Shown here: positions 10,156 through 18,847 of the stretch, one piece after another
How positions within the stretch are numbered: position 1 is the stretch's first letter
Layout: every line of letters begins with the position of its first letter
DNA from: CAZMGB01 sp964565775
GTDB taxonomy: Bacteria > Chloroflexota > Dehalococcoidia > DSTF01 > JALHUB01
Direction: 5' to 3'
NCBI GenBank assembly: GCA_964565775.1
Contig: CAZMGB010000002.1
Coordinates: forward strand, 62,001 to 126,000
Length of the DNA: 64,000 bases
Made by a program: the position numbers and the translations under genes
Notes under the pieces: generated by a model
Database searches by the model: none
What the model was told of the DNA's origin: nothing
Seen by the model: only the letters and a program-made list of their open reading frames with translations

Positions 10156-10806
10156 TCACACCTCCATGTACCGGCGAGCGTCCGCCAGGAAACGCTCGAT
10201 GCCGACATCGGTCAGCGGGTGCTTGATCATCGCCGAGAAGACACTGTACGGCATGGTGGCGATATGGGCGCCGGCCTTGGCGGCGGCGATGACGTGGCGT
10301 GAATGGCGCAGGCTGGCGGCCAGCACCTGCGCCGGCAGATTATAGCGGTCGAAGATCTCGACGGCGTCGCGGACCACCTCCATGCCATCGTGGCCCGCGT
10401 CGTCCAGGCGACCGACGAAGGGACTCACGTAGGTGGCGCCGGCAAGCGCCGCCAGCAGGGCCTGATTGGCCGAGAAGACCAGCGTCATGTTTATCTTGAT
10501 GCCTTCTTTGGAGAGTGCGGACGTAGCCTCCAGTCCCTCTTTATTTATCGGTATCTTCACGACCACGTTGACATGCCAGGCAGCGATCTCGCGCGCCTCC
10601 TTGAGGAGGCCTGGCACGTCGCGGGAGATGCACTCGGCAGAGACAGGACCTTTCACTATCTCGCAGATCTCCACCACCTGCTGCCGGTAGTCCGACCCAC
10701 CCGACTTGGCCATGAGGCTGGGGTTGGTGGTCACACCGGAAACGACCCCCGTCCGGGCCGCCTCGCGGATCTCGTCGATGTCAGCCGTATCGAGAAACAG
10801 GCGCAT
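10156..10806 (-). CDS. Transaldolase / fructose-6-phosphate aldolase family protein
   Basis: 216 residues, the short single-domain type (TalC/FSA-like) rather than the 310-residue TalB type. Starts MRLFLDTADI, with GVTTNPSLM (24-32) and the Schiff-base Lys in NVVVKIPI (K84). It moves dihydroxyacetone units in the pentose phosphate network, or acts as an aldolase; the short family contains both. TAGGAA precedes the ATG, and a TACAAT -10 lies just upstream. Confidence 0.88.
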   Translation of the reverse strand: MRLFLDTADIDEIREAARTGVVSGVTTNPSLMAKSGGSDYRQQVVEICEIVKGPVSAECISRDVPGLLKEAREIAAWHVNVVVKIPINKEGLEATSALSKEGIKINMTLVFSANQALLAALAGATYVSPFVGRLDDAGHDGMEVVRDAVEIFDRYNLPAQVLAASLRHSRHVIAAAKAGAHIATMPYSVFSAMIKHPLTDVGIERFLADARRYMEV

Positions 10807-10937
10807 TGCGATTTCCTACCTGCGGATTACTGATCTTTCCTCGAGACGCACACGGGCAATTGTAGCGGCTGCGGGTGCCACAGTAAGACCTCAGGGTATC
10901 TTGATCTGCCTCCGCTTCGAGAAGCGGGCCCTTCGCA

Positions 10938-12590
10938 CTAGAGCGCGCCGCTGCCGCCCACAGCACCCGGCACGGCCGCTTTCGCGGCGGCGCGCGACTG
11001 AGCGACGGCCGCAGCGAGAAACTCGCGAAAGAGAGGATGGGGTCGGTCGGGCCGCGAGCGAAACTCCGGGTGGAACTGGCACCCCACCATGAAGGGATGA
11101 CCCTCAACCTCACAGATCTCGACGAGCTCGCCGTCGGGCGAGAGGCCGCTGGCGATGAGACCAGCCCGCGCCAGTTCCTCACGGAAGGCGTTGTTGAACT
11201 CGTAGCGATGGCGGTGGCGCTCGGTCACCTCGTCGACCCCGTAGGCCGCGCGGGCGCGGGTGCCGGGCACCAGGCAGCAGGGATAGGCGCCCAGCCTCAT
11301 CGTCCCACCTTTGTCCACGATGCCCTTCTGCTCCGAAAGCAGGCTGATCACCGGGTAGGGAGTGTCGGGCTCGAACTCGGTCGAGTTCGCCGAGTCACCG
11401 CCGAAGACGTGGCGCGCCATCTCGACCACCATGACCTGCATGCCGAGGCAGAGCCCAAGGTAGGGGATACCACGCTCGCGGGCGTAGCGAGCAGCCCCGA
11501 TCTTGCCCTCGATGCCCCGCTCGCCGAAGCCGCCGGGCACGACGATGCCGTCCAGCCCCTCGAGGATCGCCTCCGACCCAGCCTTGTCAAGCCGCTGGGA
11601 GTGTATCCATTCGATATCCACCGCCACATCGTGGTGGATGCCGGCGTGGATGAGCGACTCCTTGACCGAGAGGTAGGCGTCGCGGAGCTCCACGTACTTG
11701 CCCACCAGGCCGACGCGGACCGCGCCCGCCGGCTTCTTCAGCCGCTCCACCAGGGCCCTCCAGTCGCTCAGATCGCGGGCGCCTGGCGTCAGCTTCATCC
11801 GCTCGATGACGTAGTCGCCCAGGCCGGCTTCCTCCAGCACCAGCGGCACCTCATAGATGCTGTCGGCCGTCCGCAGTGGCACCACCGCGCGGCTCTCGAC
11901 GTCGCAGAAGAGGGCGATCTTATCCCTGAGGTCCTGCGTGACCTGGTGGTCGCTGCGGCAGATGATGACGTCGGGCTGGATGCCCATGCTGCGCAGCTCT
12001 CGCACGCTGTGCTGGGTGGGCTTGGTCTTGAGCTCGCCCGTCGGCGAGATGAAGGGCAGGAAGGTGACGTGGATGGCCAGCGTGTCCTCGCGGGCCTCCT
12101 CGTTGCGCATCTGGCGGATCGCCTCCAGGAAGGGTTGACCCTCGATGTCACCGACGGTGCCGCCTACCTCCACCAGGACGACGTCAGGCCCGGGATCGCG
12201 CCCAAGGCTCCGCATGCGTGACTTGATCTCGTTGGTCAGATGGGGGACGGCCTGGATGGTGCCTCCCAGGAAGTCGCCCCGCCGCTCCTTCTGGATGACC
12301 GCCTGGTACACCTGCCCCGTCGTCACGGAGCTGGCGCCCGTGAGGTCGAGGTCCGTGAAGCGCTCGTAGTGGCCGAGGTCGAGGTCCGTCTCGGCGCCGT
12401 CATTGGTGACGAAGACCTCGCCGTGCTGGTAGGGCGACATGGTGCCGGGGTCGACGTTGAGGTAGGGGTCGAGCTTCTGGATGGAGACGGGGATGCGGCG
12501 GCTCTTGAGGATGCGGCCGATGGCCGCCGCGGTTATGCCTTTGCCGACGGAGCTGACGACTCCGCCTGTTATGAATATGTACTTAGGCAT
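10938..12590 (-). CDS. pyrG: CTP synthase
   Basis: About 550 residues. Makes CTP from UTP, ATP and glutamine. Synthetase domain starts MPKYIFITGGVVSSVGKG with the P-loop-like GGVVSSVGKG and the EVGGTVGDIEG segment. The glutaminase domain has the nucleophile elbow LGLCLGMQ and a His/Glu pair in CQFHPEFRSRP. ATG 12590 is preceded directly by an in-frame GTG at 12593; neither has a clear ribosome-binding site. It has its own promoter just upstream, inside the gap after the MoaD-like gene. Confidence 0.97.
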   Translation of the reverse strand: MPKYIFITGGVVSSVGKGITAAAIGRILKSRRIPVSIQKLDPYLNVDPGTMSPYQHGEVFVTNDGAETDLDLGHYERFTDLDLTGASSVTTGQVYQAVIQKERRGDFLGGTIQAVPHLTNEIKSRMRSLGRDPGPDVVLVEVGGTVGDIEGQPFLEAIRQMRNEEAREDTLAIHVTFLPFISPTGELKTKPTQHSVRELRSMGIQPDVIICRSDHQVTQDLRDKIALFCDVESRAVVPLRTADSIYEVPLVLEEAGLGDYVIERMKLTPGARDLSDWRALVERLKKPAGAVRVGLVGKYVELRDAYLSVKESLIHAGIHHDVAVDIEWIHSQRLDKAGSEAILEGLDGIVVPGGFGERGIEGKIGAARYARERGIPYLGLCLGMQVMVVEMARHVFGGDSANSTEFEPDTPYPVISLLSEQKGIVDKGGTMRLGAYPCCLVPGTRARAAYGVDEVTERHRHRYEFNNAFREELARAGLIASGLSPDGELVEICEVEGHPFMVGCQFHPEFRSRPDRPHPLFREFLAAAVAQSRAAAKAAVPGAVGGSGAL

Positions 12591-12608
12591 CACCCATGAT
12601 ATAGGGAT

Positions 12609-12632
12609 GGGCGGCGCGAGGGGCGCCGCCCA
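12609..12632 (-). other. GC-rich hairpin at the 5' end of the pyrG transcript
   Basis: GGGCGGCGC and GCGCCGCCC arms around CCCTC, placed within the first few bases after the predicted pyrG start point and about 18 bases before the start codon. No U-run follows, so it is not a standard terminator. It could govern translation, message stability or CTP-sensitive initiation. Confidence 0.5.
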
Positions 12633-12638
12633 CCAGAC

Positions 12639-12667
12639 ATGTTAGAAGATGATCTCCGACGTGTCAA
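12639..12667 (-). promoter_or_regulatory. pyrG promoter
   Basis: Reading leftwards, TTGACA (12662-12667), 17 bp, TAACAT (12639-12644). It lies in the short gap after the MoaD-like gene, so pyrG can be transcribed independently of the AOR unit. Confidence 0.8.
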
Positions 12668-12676
12668 CCGGTCGCC

Positions 12677-12913
12677 TTAGCCGCCGACCATACCGATCAT
12701 CAGCTCCACGCGGTCGCCGTCCGATAGCTGCCCGCCGCTGGCGGCCTGCTCGTCGTTGACGAGGACAACGATCGCCTCCTCCTCATCGCCGAAGAAGCCC
12801 TCGCGGTGGATGATATCGAGAGGGCTCATCCCCTCCTCGAAGGGGACCTCATACTCTTCGCGACCGGAGAGAGAGCGTTCGGCCAGCAGGCTACGGAGCT
12901 TGACCCTGATCAT
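12677..12913 (-). CDS. MoaD/ThiS-like sulfur-carrier protein
   Basis: 78 residues, beta-grasp size, ending in the VGG di-glycine tail that MoaB/MoeB-type enzymes adenylate and thiocarboxylate. It sits 5 bases downstream of the aldehyde:ferredoxin oxidoreductase gene, a pairing seen for tungstopterin enzymes. It most likely supplies sulfur for the molybdopterin of that enzyme. A ThiS-like role is less likely because no thiamine genes are near. Confidence 0.8.
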   Translation of the reverse strand: MIRVKLRSLLAERSLSGREEYEVPFEEGMSPLDIIHREGFFGDEEEAIVVLVNDEQAASGGQLSDGDRVELMIGMVGG

Positions 12914-12918
12914 GCCTC

Positions 12919-14784
12919 CTAGCCGTGCAGCACCTTGGCGACATCCCCCAGACCCAGCTCCTCCAGCTTGGCGCGGCTGGGCATGGCGGTCTTCAGGTCC
13001 CAGTCGCAGGCCTCCAGGAACTCTCGCTCAAGGGTCTTGTGGTCGAGCGAGAAGTCCTTGAAGGGGCCCTCCTTCAACGGCGGCTGGCCGATGAGCCGGC
13101 CCGGCACGCGGCGCTCCACGGGGTTATCGCCCTCCCGGACCTGGAAGGCCATGCGCAGGTTGGCGATGCGCTCGCCCACCTTCTTTGCCTCGTCCACGGT
13201 CATGTCCCAGCCGGTGGTGGCGTTGATCCACTCGGGGATGCGGTTGTTGGGGGCGGCCATCATGATGAACATGCACATGCCAGCGCTGTTGACGACGTGC
13301 ATGTACTCGGCCGCGCCTTTGTGGTGGCCGCCGCGCCCGCTGAACTGCTCCTTCTCGGCGGGCCGCGCCGTCACACCCCACTGGGCGCGCGCGGCCCCTT
13401 CGTACAGCGTGTGGCGGGCAGGAGTCGGGTCGAGCTTGTAGGTCGTGTAGTACTCGGGCAGTAGCTTGGGGTCGTGCATCGGCAGCTCCTCGCCGCCCAC
13501 CTCCATCGCGAATGGCTCCGCCCTGGCCCCGAGCTTCTCGGCCGCCGTGCGGACGCCGTCTGCGAAGAGGTCGCCTATGCCCTCGCGCTTGCCGATGCGA
13601 TGCAGCATCTCGATGATGGCGTCGGTGCCGCCCCAGCGCAGCTCAAGGCCATCGGTGTCCTCCTTCGTGATGATGCCGTTCTCGTAGCACTCGATGGCGA
13701 AGGAGATGACGGCGCCGGCGGCGATGGTGTCGAGGCCGTACAGGTTGCAGAGGTGGTTCGCGTACTGAAGCGCATCGATGTCCGCCATGAGGCTGTTGGT
13801 GCCGAAGACGCAGGCGGTCTCGTACTCCGCCCGGTGGGTGTGCGCCGGATAGGGGTACTTGGGGTTTGCGGACTCGTAGCTCTCGGCGCCGCAGGCGACG
13901 GGGCAGTGCCAGCAGGCGTAGCGCTTCTCCATCTTGGCGTTGAACTTGTCGCCCGCCAGCTCGCCTGCCTGGGGGAAGTCGGCAACGCCGGCGCCGCCCC
14001 AGTTCCTGACGGGGGAGTCGCCCGACATGGCCGAGCCGGCCGTGATACCGGTGGTGCCGAAGGCTCGGAAGAACCCGGCGACCGGCTGGATGAACTCGTC
14101 GAGGGAGCTACGGACCAGCTTCCGAATCTCCGGCTCGCCCTTGATGATGCTGCGGGAGGCAAGGACGGCGACGGCCTTGAGCTTCTTGGAGCCCATGACC
14201 GCACCTACGGCGCTGCGGGCGGCCAGCCGCCCATACTCGTTGCAGATGCCGGCCATGAGAGAGAGCTTCTCGCCCGCCGGCCCAATGCAGGCGATGCTGG
14301 CCTTCTTGCCGTGGCGCTCCTTGAGCTTCTGCTCGGTGGCGATGGCGTCCATGCCCCAGAGATCGGCCGCGTCGCGGACCTCCGCCCGGTCATCGTCGAT
14401 CAGCAGATAGACAGGCTTGTCGGAGATGCCGCTGAAGAGAACGCCATCCCAGCCGGCGTTCTTGAGAAAGGGGCCGAAGTCGCCGCCGCAGTTGGCGTCC
14501 CCCCAGCCTCCGGTCTTGGGTGACTTGGTGACCGCCTGGTAGCGGATGCCGAACAGGGGCGTGCCCGTGAGAAGGCCCGGCATGAGGCCGAGGACGTTGT
14601 CGGGTCCCAGAGGATCGGCGCCCTTCGGTATGCGGTCGAAGAGCAGGCGGACGCCCAGGCCGTAGCCGCCCAGGTACTGCCGGTACAGCTCCTCGGGCAA
14701 GCTCTCACTCTCCACGCTGCCCGTGCTCAGGTTCACGTTGAGGATCTTGCCGTTGAATGCCTTTTCGTTCGCTCCGTCTGCCAT
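12919..14784 (-). CDS. Aldehyde:ferredoxin oxidoreductase (tungsten enzyme)
   Basis: 621 residues. Oxidises an aldehyde to a carboxylate with ferredoxin as electron acceptor. The [4Fe-4S] ligands are C291, C294, C298 (CWHCPVAC) and C504 (AGMCMF). The pterin-binding segment is ARSAVGAVMGSKKLKA (about 190-205), and HDPK-type residues are near 437. AAGGAG precedes the ATG and a strong promoter lies at 14865. Within the AOR family the substrate (general aldehyde, formaldehyde, benzoyl-CoA-type) cannot be fixed from sequence. Confidence 0.92.
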   Translation of the reverse strand: MADGANEKAFNGKILNVNLSTGSVESESLPEELYRQYLGGYGLGVRLLFDRIPKGADPLGPDNVLGLMPGLLTGTPLFGIRYQAVTKSPKTGGWGDANCGGDFGPFLKNAGWDGVLFSGISDKPVYLLIDDDRAEVRDAADLWGMDAIATEQKLKERHGKKASIACIGPAGEKLSLMAGICNEYGRLAARSAVGAVMGSKKLKAVAVLASRSIIKGEPEIRKLVRSSLDEFIQPVAGFFRAFGTTGITAGSAMSGDSPVRNWGGAGVADFPQAGELAGDKFNAKMEKRYACWHCPVACGAESYESANPKYPYPAHTHRAEYETACVFGTNSLMADIDALQYANHLCNLYGLDTIAAGAVISFAIECYENGIITKEDTDGLELRWGGTDAIIEMLHRIGKREGIGDLFADGVRTAAEKLGARAEPFAMEVGGEELPMHDPKLLPEYYTTYKLDPTPARHTLYEGAARAQWGVTARPAEKEQFSGRGGHHKGAAEYMHVVNSAGMCMFIMMAAPNNRIPEWINATTGWDMTVDEAKKVGERIANLRMAFQVREGDNPVERRVPGRLIGQPPLKEGPFKDFSLDHKTLEREFLEACDWDLKTAMPSRAKLEELGLGDVAKVLHG

Positions 14785-14864
14785 GACACGCTCCTTGCCA
14801 AGTACTGCCTGCCGTTGGGGAGGTCCTGCTATGGTGAAAGGGGACGACTGGGGCTCAGCGACGG

Positions 14865-14894
14865 ATTATAGACGCCGCCGTTCTAATTAGTCAA
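14865..14894 (-). promoter_or_regulatory. Promoter of the AOR-MoaD unit
   Basis: Reading leftwards, TTGACT (14889-14894), 18 bp, TATAAT (14865-14870); a consensus -10. Confidence 0.8.
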
Positions 14895-14918
14895 CCTGGA
14901 GCTTATTTTATACCTTCC

Positions 14919-14947
14919 TTGACCGCCTGACCAGTCCTACCTATACT
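14919..14947 (+). promoter_or_regulatory. Promoter of the M16 peptidase gene
   Basis: TTGACC (14919-14924), 17 bp, TATACT (14942-14947). The transcript would have about 160 bases of leader with some GC-rich hairpins before the ATG at 15116. The rest of the 330 bp divergent gap holds only this and the AOR promoter. Confidence 0.8.
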
Positions 14948-15115
14948 GAGTTGCAACACGTGAGATATCCCGACGCTCGGGCGGCAAGGCGCGTGCCTGC
15001 GCCTCCCTGGGCGTCCGGGCCGAGACGGCCTGTACAGGCCTGCCCGCTGTGCATGTCCGCATCCGGGCGGGCAGACAGGCGTTTTTGCTGTGCGGGGAGC
15101 AGGAGGGAAGCGCAG

Positions 15116-16453
15116 ATGGCCGTGTCAGAGACTGGCCGTGCGTCGTCAGCGAGAGCCAAGCGGGCCCGGCGGAAGCGATCGACCGAGCCGACCTGGCAGA
15201 TCAGCACACTGGAGAACGGCCTGCGCGTCGTGACCACGCCTGTGCCAACGGCTCAGTCGGTAAGCGTCAACATCTTCGTGGGCGTCGGCTCGCGCGGCGA
15301 GGACCGCCGCCGCAACGGACTCTCCCACTACATGGAGCACATGCTGTTCAAGGGGACGACCAAGCGTCCCAGCGCCATCGCCGTCGCCGAGGCGATCGAG
15401 GGCGCCGGCGGTGTCCTCAACGCCTACACCAGCAAGGAGCTGACCTGCTACTGGAACCAGGTTCCTTTCGACCGGCTGGAACTGGCTATGGACGTCCTCT
15501 CCGACATCATTACCGACTCGCTGCTGGACAGCGAGGAGATCGACCGCGAGCGTTCGGTGGTGCAGCAGGAGATCCGCCGCGCCCACGACGTGCCGGCGGC
15601 CTGGGCCGGCGAGCTCCTGTCGCGGGCCGCCTACGGCGACCAGCCCATCGGCTGGGCGGTGACCGGCACAGAGGAGAGCGTCGGCGAGCTTCAGAGGCAG
15701 GACTTCCTCGACTACAAGCGCACCTGGTACGTCCCAGGCAACATGGTGCTGAGCGTGGCCGGCAACACGGAGCATGAGCGCGTGATGGAGCTGGCCCAAA
15801 CGTACCTGGGCGGCATCAAGGCCGACTCTTCCCCCGCCTTCGAGGCGGCGCGGCCCGAGCTGCCGGAGGAGCACGTCCTGGTCGAGAACCGGCACATCGC
15901 CCAGTGCAATCTCGGCTTCGGTCTACGGGCCCTGTCCCGGACCGACCCCGACCGCTACATCCTCCTCATCCTCAACACCGTTCTCGGCCGGGGCATGAGC
16001 TCTCGCCTGTTCAAAGAGGTGCGGGAGCGGCGCGGCCTGGCCTACGCCGTCGGCTCCGGCATTACCCGCCACAACGATACCGGCCTGCTCACGATCAGCG
16101 CCGGCGTCAGCCCCGAGAAGGTCAGCGAAGCCACCACGGTCATCCTCCAGGAGGTGTTCCACCTGGTCGAGGAGCCGGTGGGGGAGCAGGAGCTGACCAA
16201 GGCCCGTGACTACACGGTGGGTAGCTACCGCCTCAGCCTCGAGACCGCCATGGCCCTGGCCCAGCGGGCGGGCGAGAACCTCCTCACCATCGGCGAGATC
16301 GAGCGCATTGAGGACGTGGTGGCGAAGCTGGAGGCGGTCTCCGCCGCCGACATCCAGCGGGTCGCAGAGAGGCTGCTGCGCCGCGACAATCTGGCGATGG
16401 CGATGGTGGGGCCGGGCGCCAGCCAGGCAGAGCTCGCAGAGCTGCTGGCGTGA
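15116..16453 (+). CDS. M16-family zinc peptidase (processing-peptidase-like)
   Basis: 445 residues from the ATG at 15116, chosen because AGGAGG lies 9 bases upstream; the frame is open further left but that part is low-complexity. The inverted zinc motif HYMEH (H71, E74, H75) is intact, with the downstream Glu region in the active domain and the RxxxRGLAYAVGS segment in the second domain. Resembles YmxG/PqqL-type single-chain peptidases. Probably degrades or trims peptides; the substrate is unknown. A CitE-like gene follows after a repeat. Confidence 0.9.
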   Translation: MAVSETGRASSARAKRARRKRSTEPTWQISTLENGLRVVTTPVPTAQSVSVNIFVGVGSRGEDRRRNGLSHYMEHMLFKGTTKRPSAIAVAEAIEGAGGVLNAYTSKELTCYWNQVPFDRLELAMDVLSDIITDSLLDSEEIDRERSVVQQEIRRAHDVPAAWAGELLSRAAYGDQPIGWAVTGTEESVGELQRQDFLDYKRTWYVPGNMVLSVAGNTEHERVMELAQTYLGGIKADSSPAFEAARPELPEEHVLVENRHIAQCNLGFGLRALSRTDPDRYILLILNTVLGRGMSSRLFKEVRERRGLAYAVGSGITRHNDTGLLTISAGVSPEKVSEATTVILQEVFHLVEEPVGEQELTKARDYTVGSYRLSLETAMALAQRAGENLLTIGEIERIEDVVAKLEAVSAADIQRVAERLLRRDNLAMAMVGPGASQAELAELLA

Positions 16454-16481
16454 GACGTAGGGGCAGGGCTCGCCCCTGCCC
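16454..16481. repeat. GTAGGGG-family palindrome
   Basis: Starts directly after the M16 stop codon. GACGTAGGGGCAGGGC here is identical to the reverse complement of the repeat at 33081-33118. Arms GGGGCAGGGC / GCCCCTGCCC form a stable hairpin, so it may end or stabilise the M16 message. Confidence 0.65.
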
Positions 16482-16540
16482 GCACGGTGCGCATGCGAGA
16501 GGTGCCCCTAGGGTGAAGGGCAGCCCACGAGGAGCGCTCC

Positions 16541-17446
16541 ATGGACCTCTTACGAACGCTTATCTTCGTGCCCGGCATCCGCGAGAAGATGGTCGAGAAG
16601 GCGCACGCCCTGGCGGCGGACGTCATCGTCCTCGACCTGGAGGACTCGGTGCCGCCGGCGGAGAAGGCCCAGGCGCGGGAGATCGTGCGCGGAGCCATCG
16701 CCAGCCTGAAGGCGGCCGGCCAGACCGTCCACGTGCGCGTCAACCCCGTCGCGTCGGGCATGACGCGCGACGACCTGGCGGCCGTCGTCTGCCCGGAGCT
16801 CTCTGGCATCGCCCTGCCCAAGGCGGAGTCGGCCCAGAACATCCGCGATGTCGATGTCCTGATCCGGGAGCAGGAGCTGGAGCACGAAGTGAAGCCGGGG
16901 AGCCTGGCCCTCATCCCCGCCATCGAGTCCGCGCTGGGCGTCCTGAACTGCGAGCAGATCTGCCGCGCGTCCAGCCGCCTCGCTGCGATCACTCTGGGAG
17001 CCGACGACTACACCGCCGACCTGGGCGTCCACCGCACTCGCGACGGCCGCGAGCTGGACTACGCACGCCAGGTGATGGTGATCTGCGCCCGCGCCGTCGA
17101 CATCGTCGCCCTAGACACCCCATTCGCCGACTTCCGCGATGAGGAGGGGCTGATCCGGGAGACGGAGTGGGTACGCTCGCTGGGTTTCAAGGGCAAGTAC
17201 CTCATCCATCCCGGCCAGATCGAGCCCGTGAACCGCATCTTCCGGCCGACCGAAGAGGAGGTGGCCTACGCGCGAGTGGTGCTGGCGGCCTTCGACGAGG
17301 CGGTGGCGCAGGGCCACGGGGCGGTGCAGGTGGAGGGCCGCATGGTGGACGCGCCGGTGGCCAAGCGAGCACGGCGCCTCCTCGAGCTGGCCGAAGCCAT
17401 CGAGGAGAAGGAGCGCGCCCGCTCGTCGTCCGCGGCCGAACCGTAG
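16541..17446 (+). CDS. HpcH/HpaI aldolase / citrate lyase beta-like protein
   Basis: 301 residues, TIM-barrel CitE family. Landmarks: FVPG near the N-terminus, VLDLEDSVPPAEK (Mg/acyl-CoA region), RVNPV, LPKAES, IPAIESALG and a LGADDYTADLG strand end, then GKYLIHPGQIEPVN. Stand-alone CitE-like proteins cleave or hydrolyse acyl-CoAs such as malyl-CoA or citramalyl-CoA. No citrate lyase alpha or gamma genes are adjacent, so a malyl/citramalyl-CoA role is favoured. AGGAG lies 6 bases before the ATG. Confidence 0.88.
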   Translation: MDLLRTLIFVPGIREKMVEKAHALAADVIVLDLEDSVPPAEKAQAREIVRGAIASLKAAGQTVHVRVNPVASGMTRDDLAAVVCPELSGIALPKAESAQNIRDVDVLIREQELEHEVKPGSLALIPAIESALGVLNCEQICRASSRLAAITLGADDYTADLGVHRTRDGRELDYARQVMVICARAVDIVALDTPFADFRDEEGLIRETEWVRSLGFKGKYLIHPGQIEPVNRIFRPTEEEVAYARVVLAAFDEAVAQGHGAVQVEGRMVDAPVAKRARRLLELAEAIEEKERARSSSAAEP

Positions 17447-17506
17447 GGGTCGACCCCCGTGTCGACCCCCTTGCGTCTTGGGCCGGCCCCGTGTCGGCCC
17501 CCTTGG
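17441..17506. repeat. GTAGGGG-family repeat, double unit
   Basis: CCGTAGGGGTCGACCCCC-type unit overlapping the CitE stop, followed by a second GGGCCGGCCCC / GTCGGCCCCC unit. The first half matches the reverse complement of 1171-1194. Lies between convergent genes. Confidence 0.6.
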
Positions 17507-17528
17507 GTCTGCGGCGTTCGGGGCCGAT

Positions 17529-18338
17529 TCAACGGGCGTCGGTGGCGACGTTGCGGAGGAACCAGTCGTAGCGCACGGGGGAGAGCTGGCGGAGCGACTC
17601 GGGGTCATAGAAGAAGAGGGCGAAGGAGTTGGCGTAGTCCTCAATGGGGTCGTCTCGCGAGAGGTAGCTCCACACCCCGGGACCATCGTGCGCGAAGCGC
17701 AGCTCGGTCTGGTCGTGAGCGGCGGCCACTTCGGCGTCCGAGCTCAGCAGGCGCCAGCCCGTGGCCCGCATGAAGTCCCGCATCTCCTCCTGGAAGAGCA
17801 CCCACGCATACCTGCCGGGCGGCACCAGCCGCATCTGGTAAGCGTGGCCGAGCTCGTGGAGGACGGTCAGAGTGCCCTGGTCCGGGAGAAGGACCAGTTC
17901 GTTGCGGCCGTCGTTGGTGGAATAGAAGTTGCCGCCCTCTGAGTAGGGCGCGTCCCCGGAGAGAGTCCGGCCCTCATTGTTCGAGAGGATGTGGAGCCGG
18001 CCGCCGTAACGGCTGCCCAACTGCTTCACCACATGCGGCGGCAGGCGCGAGAGAGCGTCGAGCACGCAGAGGAGGCTGTACTCGGTCCAGGTCTGGCCAC
18101 CCGTCTCTATCTCCACGGCATACTTCTCGCGCGCCTCCTGAACCTGGCAGACAGGAGCGACGCCTACCAGAAGGGGGAGGAAGAGGGCCGCGGCGAGCAC
18201 AGAGACCCGCGAAGCACGCCGGCGGCCGGACGGCCGCCCGTCTGGGCGTGGCCCGGCCTCTGTCGGGCCACCGTCGACGGCTGGGCCGCGAGGGGCCGCC
18301 GCCCATTTCCGCATGAGGCGTGGCAAGAACAGGAGCAT
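17529..18338 (-). CDS. Exported HExxH metalloprotease-like protein
   Basis: 269 residues. A basic, disordered N-terminus and one hydrophobic segment (about 46-63) suggest export or membrane anchoring; the Cys at 64 is not in a good lipobox. HELGHAYQ (H161, E162, H165) is a zincin motif and EDYANSF (E233) fits the third ligand of gluzincins such as the lethal-factor-like group. The substrate is unknown. The true start could be a later ATG, since the first 45 residues are low-complexity. Confidence 0.7.
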   Translation of the reverse strand: MLLFLPRLMRKWAAAPRGPAVDGGPTEAGPRPDGRPSGRRRASRVSVLAAALFLPLLVGVAPVCQVQEAREKYAVEIETGGQTWTEYSLLCVLDALSRLPPHVVKQLGSRYGGRLHILSNNEGRTLSGDAPYSEGGNFYSTNDGRNELVLLPDQGTLTVLHELGHAYQMRLVPPGRYAWVLFQEEMRDFMRATGWRLLSSDAEVAAAHDQTELRFAHDGPGVWSYLSRDDPIEDYANSFALFFYDPESLRQLSPVRYDWFLRNVATDAR

Positions 18339-18847
18339 ATCGGCTTCGAACGGCGGGGTTCAGCGGCGGGGAATCGGTTGTCTGCGGCTGCTCGGCTCGG
18401 CCCGATCCGTGGGCCGACAAGAAATGCAGAACCGGCAACCGCTGCCGTTCGGCTGAGCCCTCGGCCTGAGCTCGGGACGAAGGCTCACGCCGAAGCTCGC
18501 GTACGGGCAAGTCTGTTGCCGGTTTCACCTTTGGCGCGCCCCGACGACTCGGGGCTCAGCGAGACCTTTGGTGACCACCTGCGGACCCCACTCTGGGGCC
18601 GCCGAGGCCTCGGATTAGCGCCTCAACAGAAGCAGCGGGCGGGATCTGGCCTGCCCGCCTTCAGTTTCCAAACGCGGGCAGCCTCCAAACGTTACAGCCG
18701 GTTCGTGGTGTGAAGTCGTAGCATCGACAGGCCCCGAACCGAGCCGCAACTGGCATTGGCGGGCCAGGAAGCGCCACAAAGGGACCCAGCGGCCTGTCCG
18801 GCCACCGCAGGGCCAATACGTCGGAAATCGTCCGGCCGGGGGAAGCG
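18339..18847. other. Gene-free stretch with many stable hairpins
   Basis: 509 bp without a credible gene. It holds a nested set of stems: ACCGGCAAC (18431-18439) pairs with GTTGCCGGT (18515-18523), and inside that TTCGGCTGAGCC (18448-18459) pairs with 18482-18494 with one bulged C. Separate hairpins lie at 18397-18417 (TCGGCCC/GGGCCGA) and in the CCCCGA/TCGGGG and GGCGGG/CCCGCC pairs further right. I found no RNase P, tmRNA or SRP RNA signature. It may be a structured RNA gene or leader of the leftward protease gene. Confidence 0.4.

Noticed and set aside
14951..15115. Upstream start for the M16 peptidase
   Set aside because: The extension starts only 4 bases after the -10, is low-complexity, and ATG 15116 has AGGAGG 9 bases upstream.
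18339..18847. RNase P RNA or tmRNA in the gene-free regions at 18.4 and 60.4 kb
   Set aside because: The conserved RNase P blocks and the tmRNA ends with tag-peptide frame were not found on either strand.
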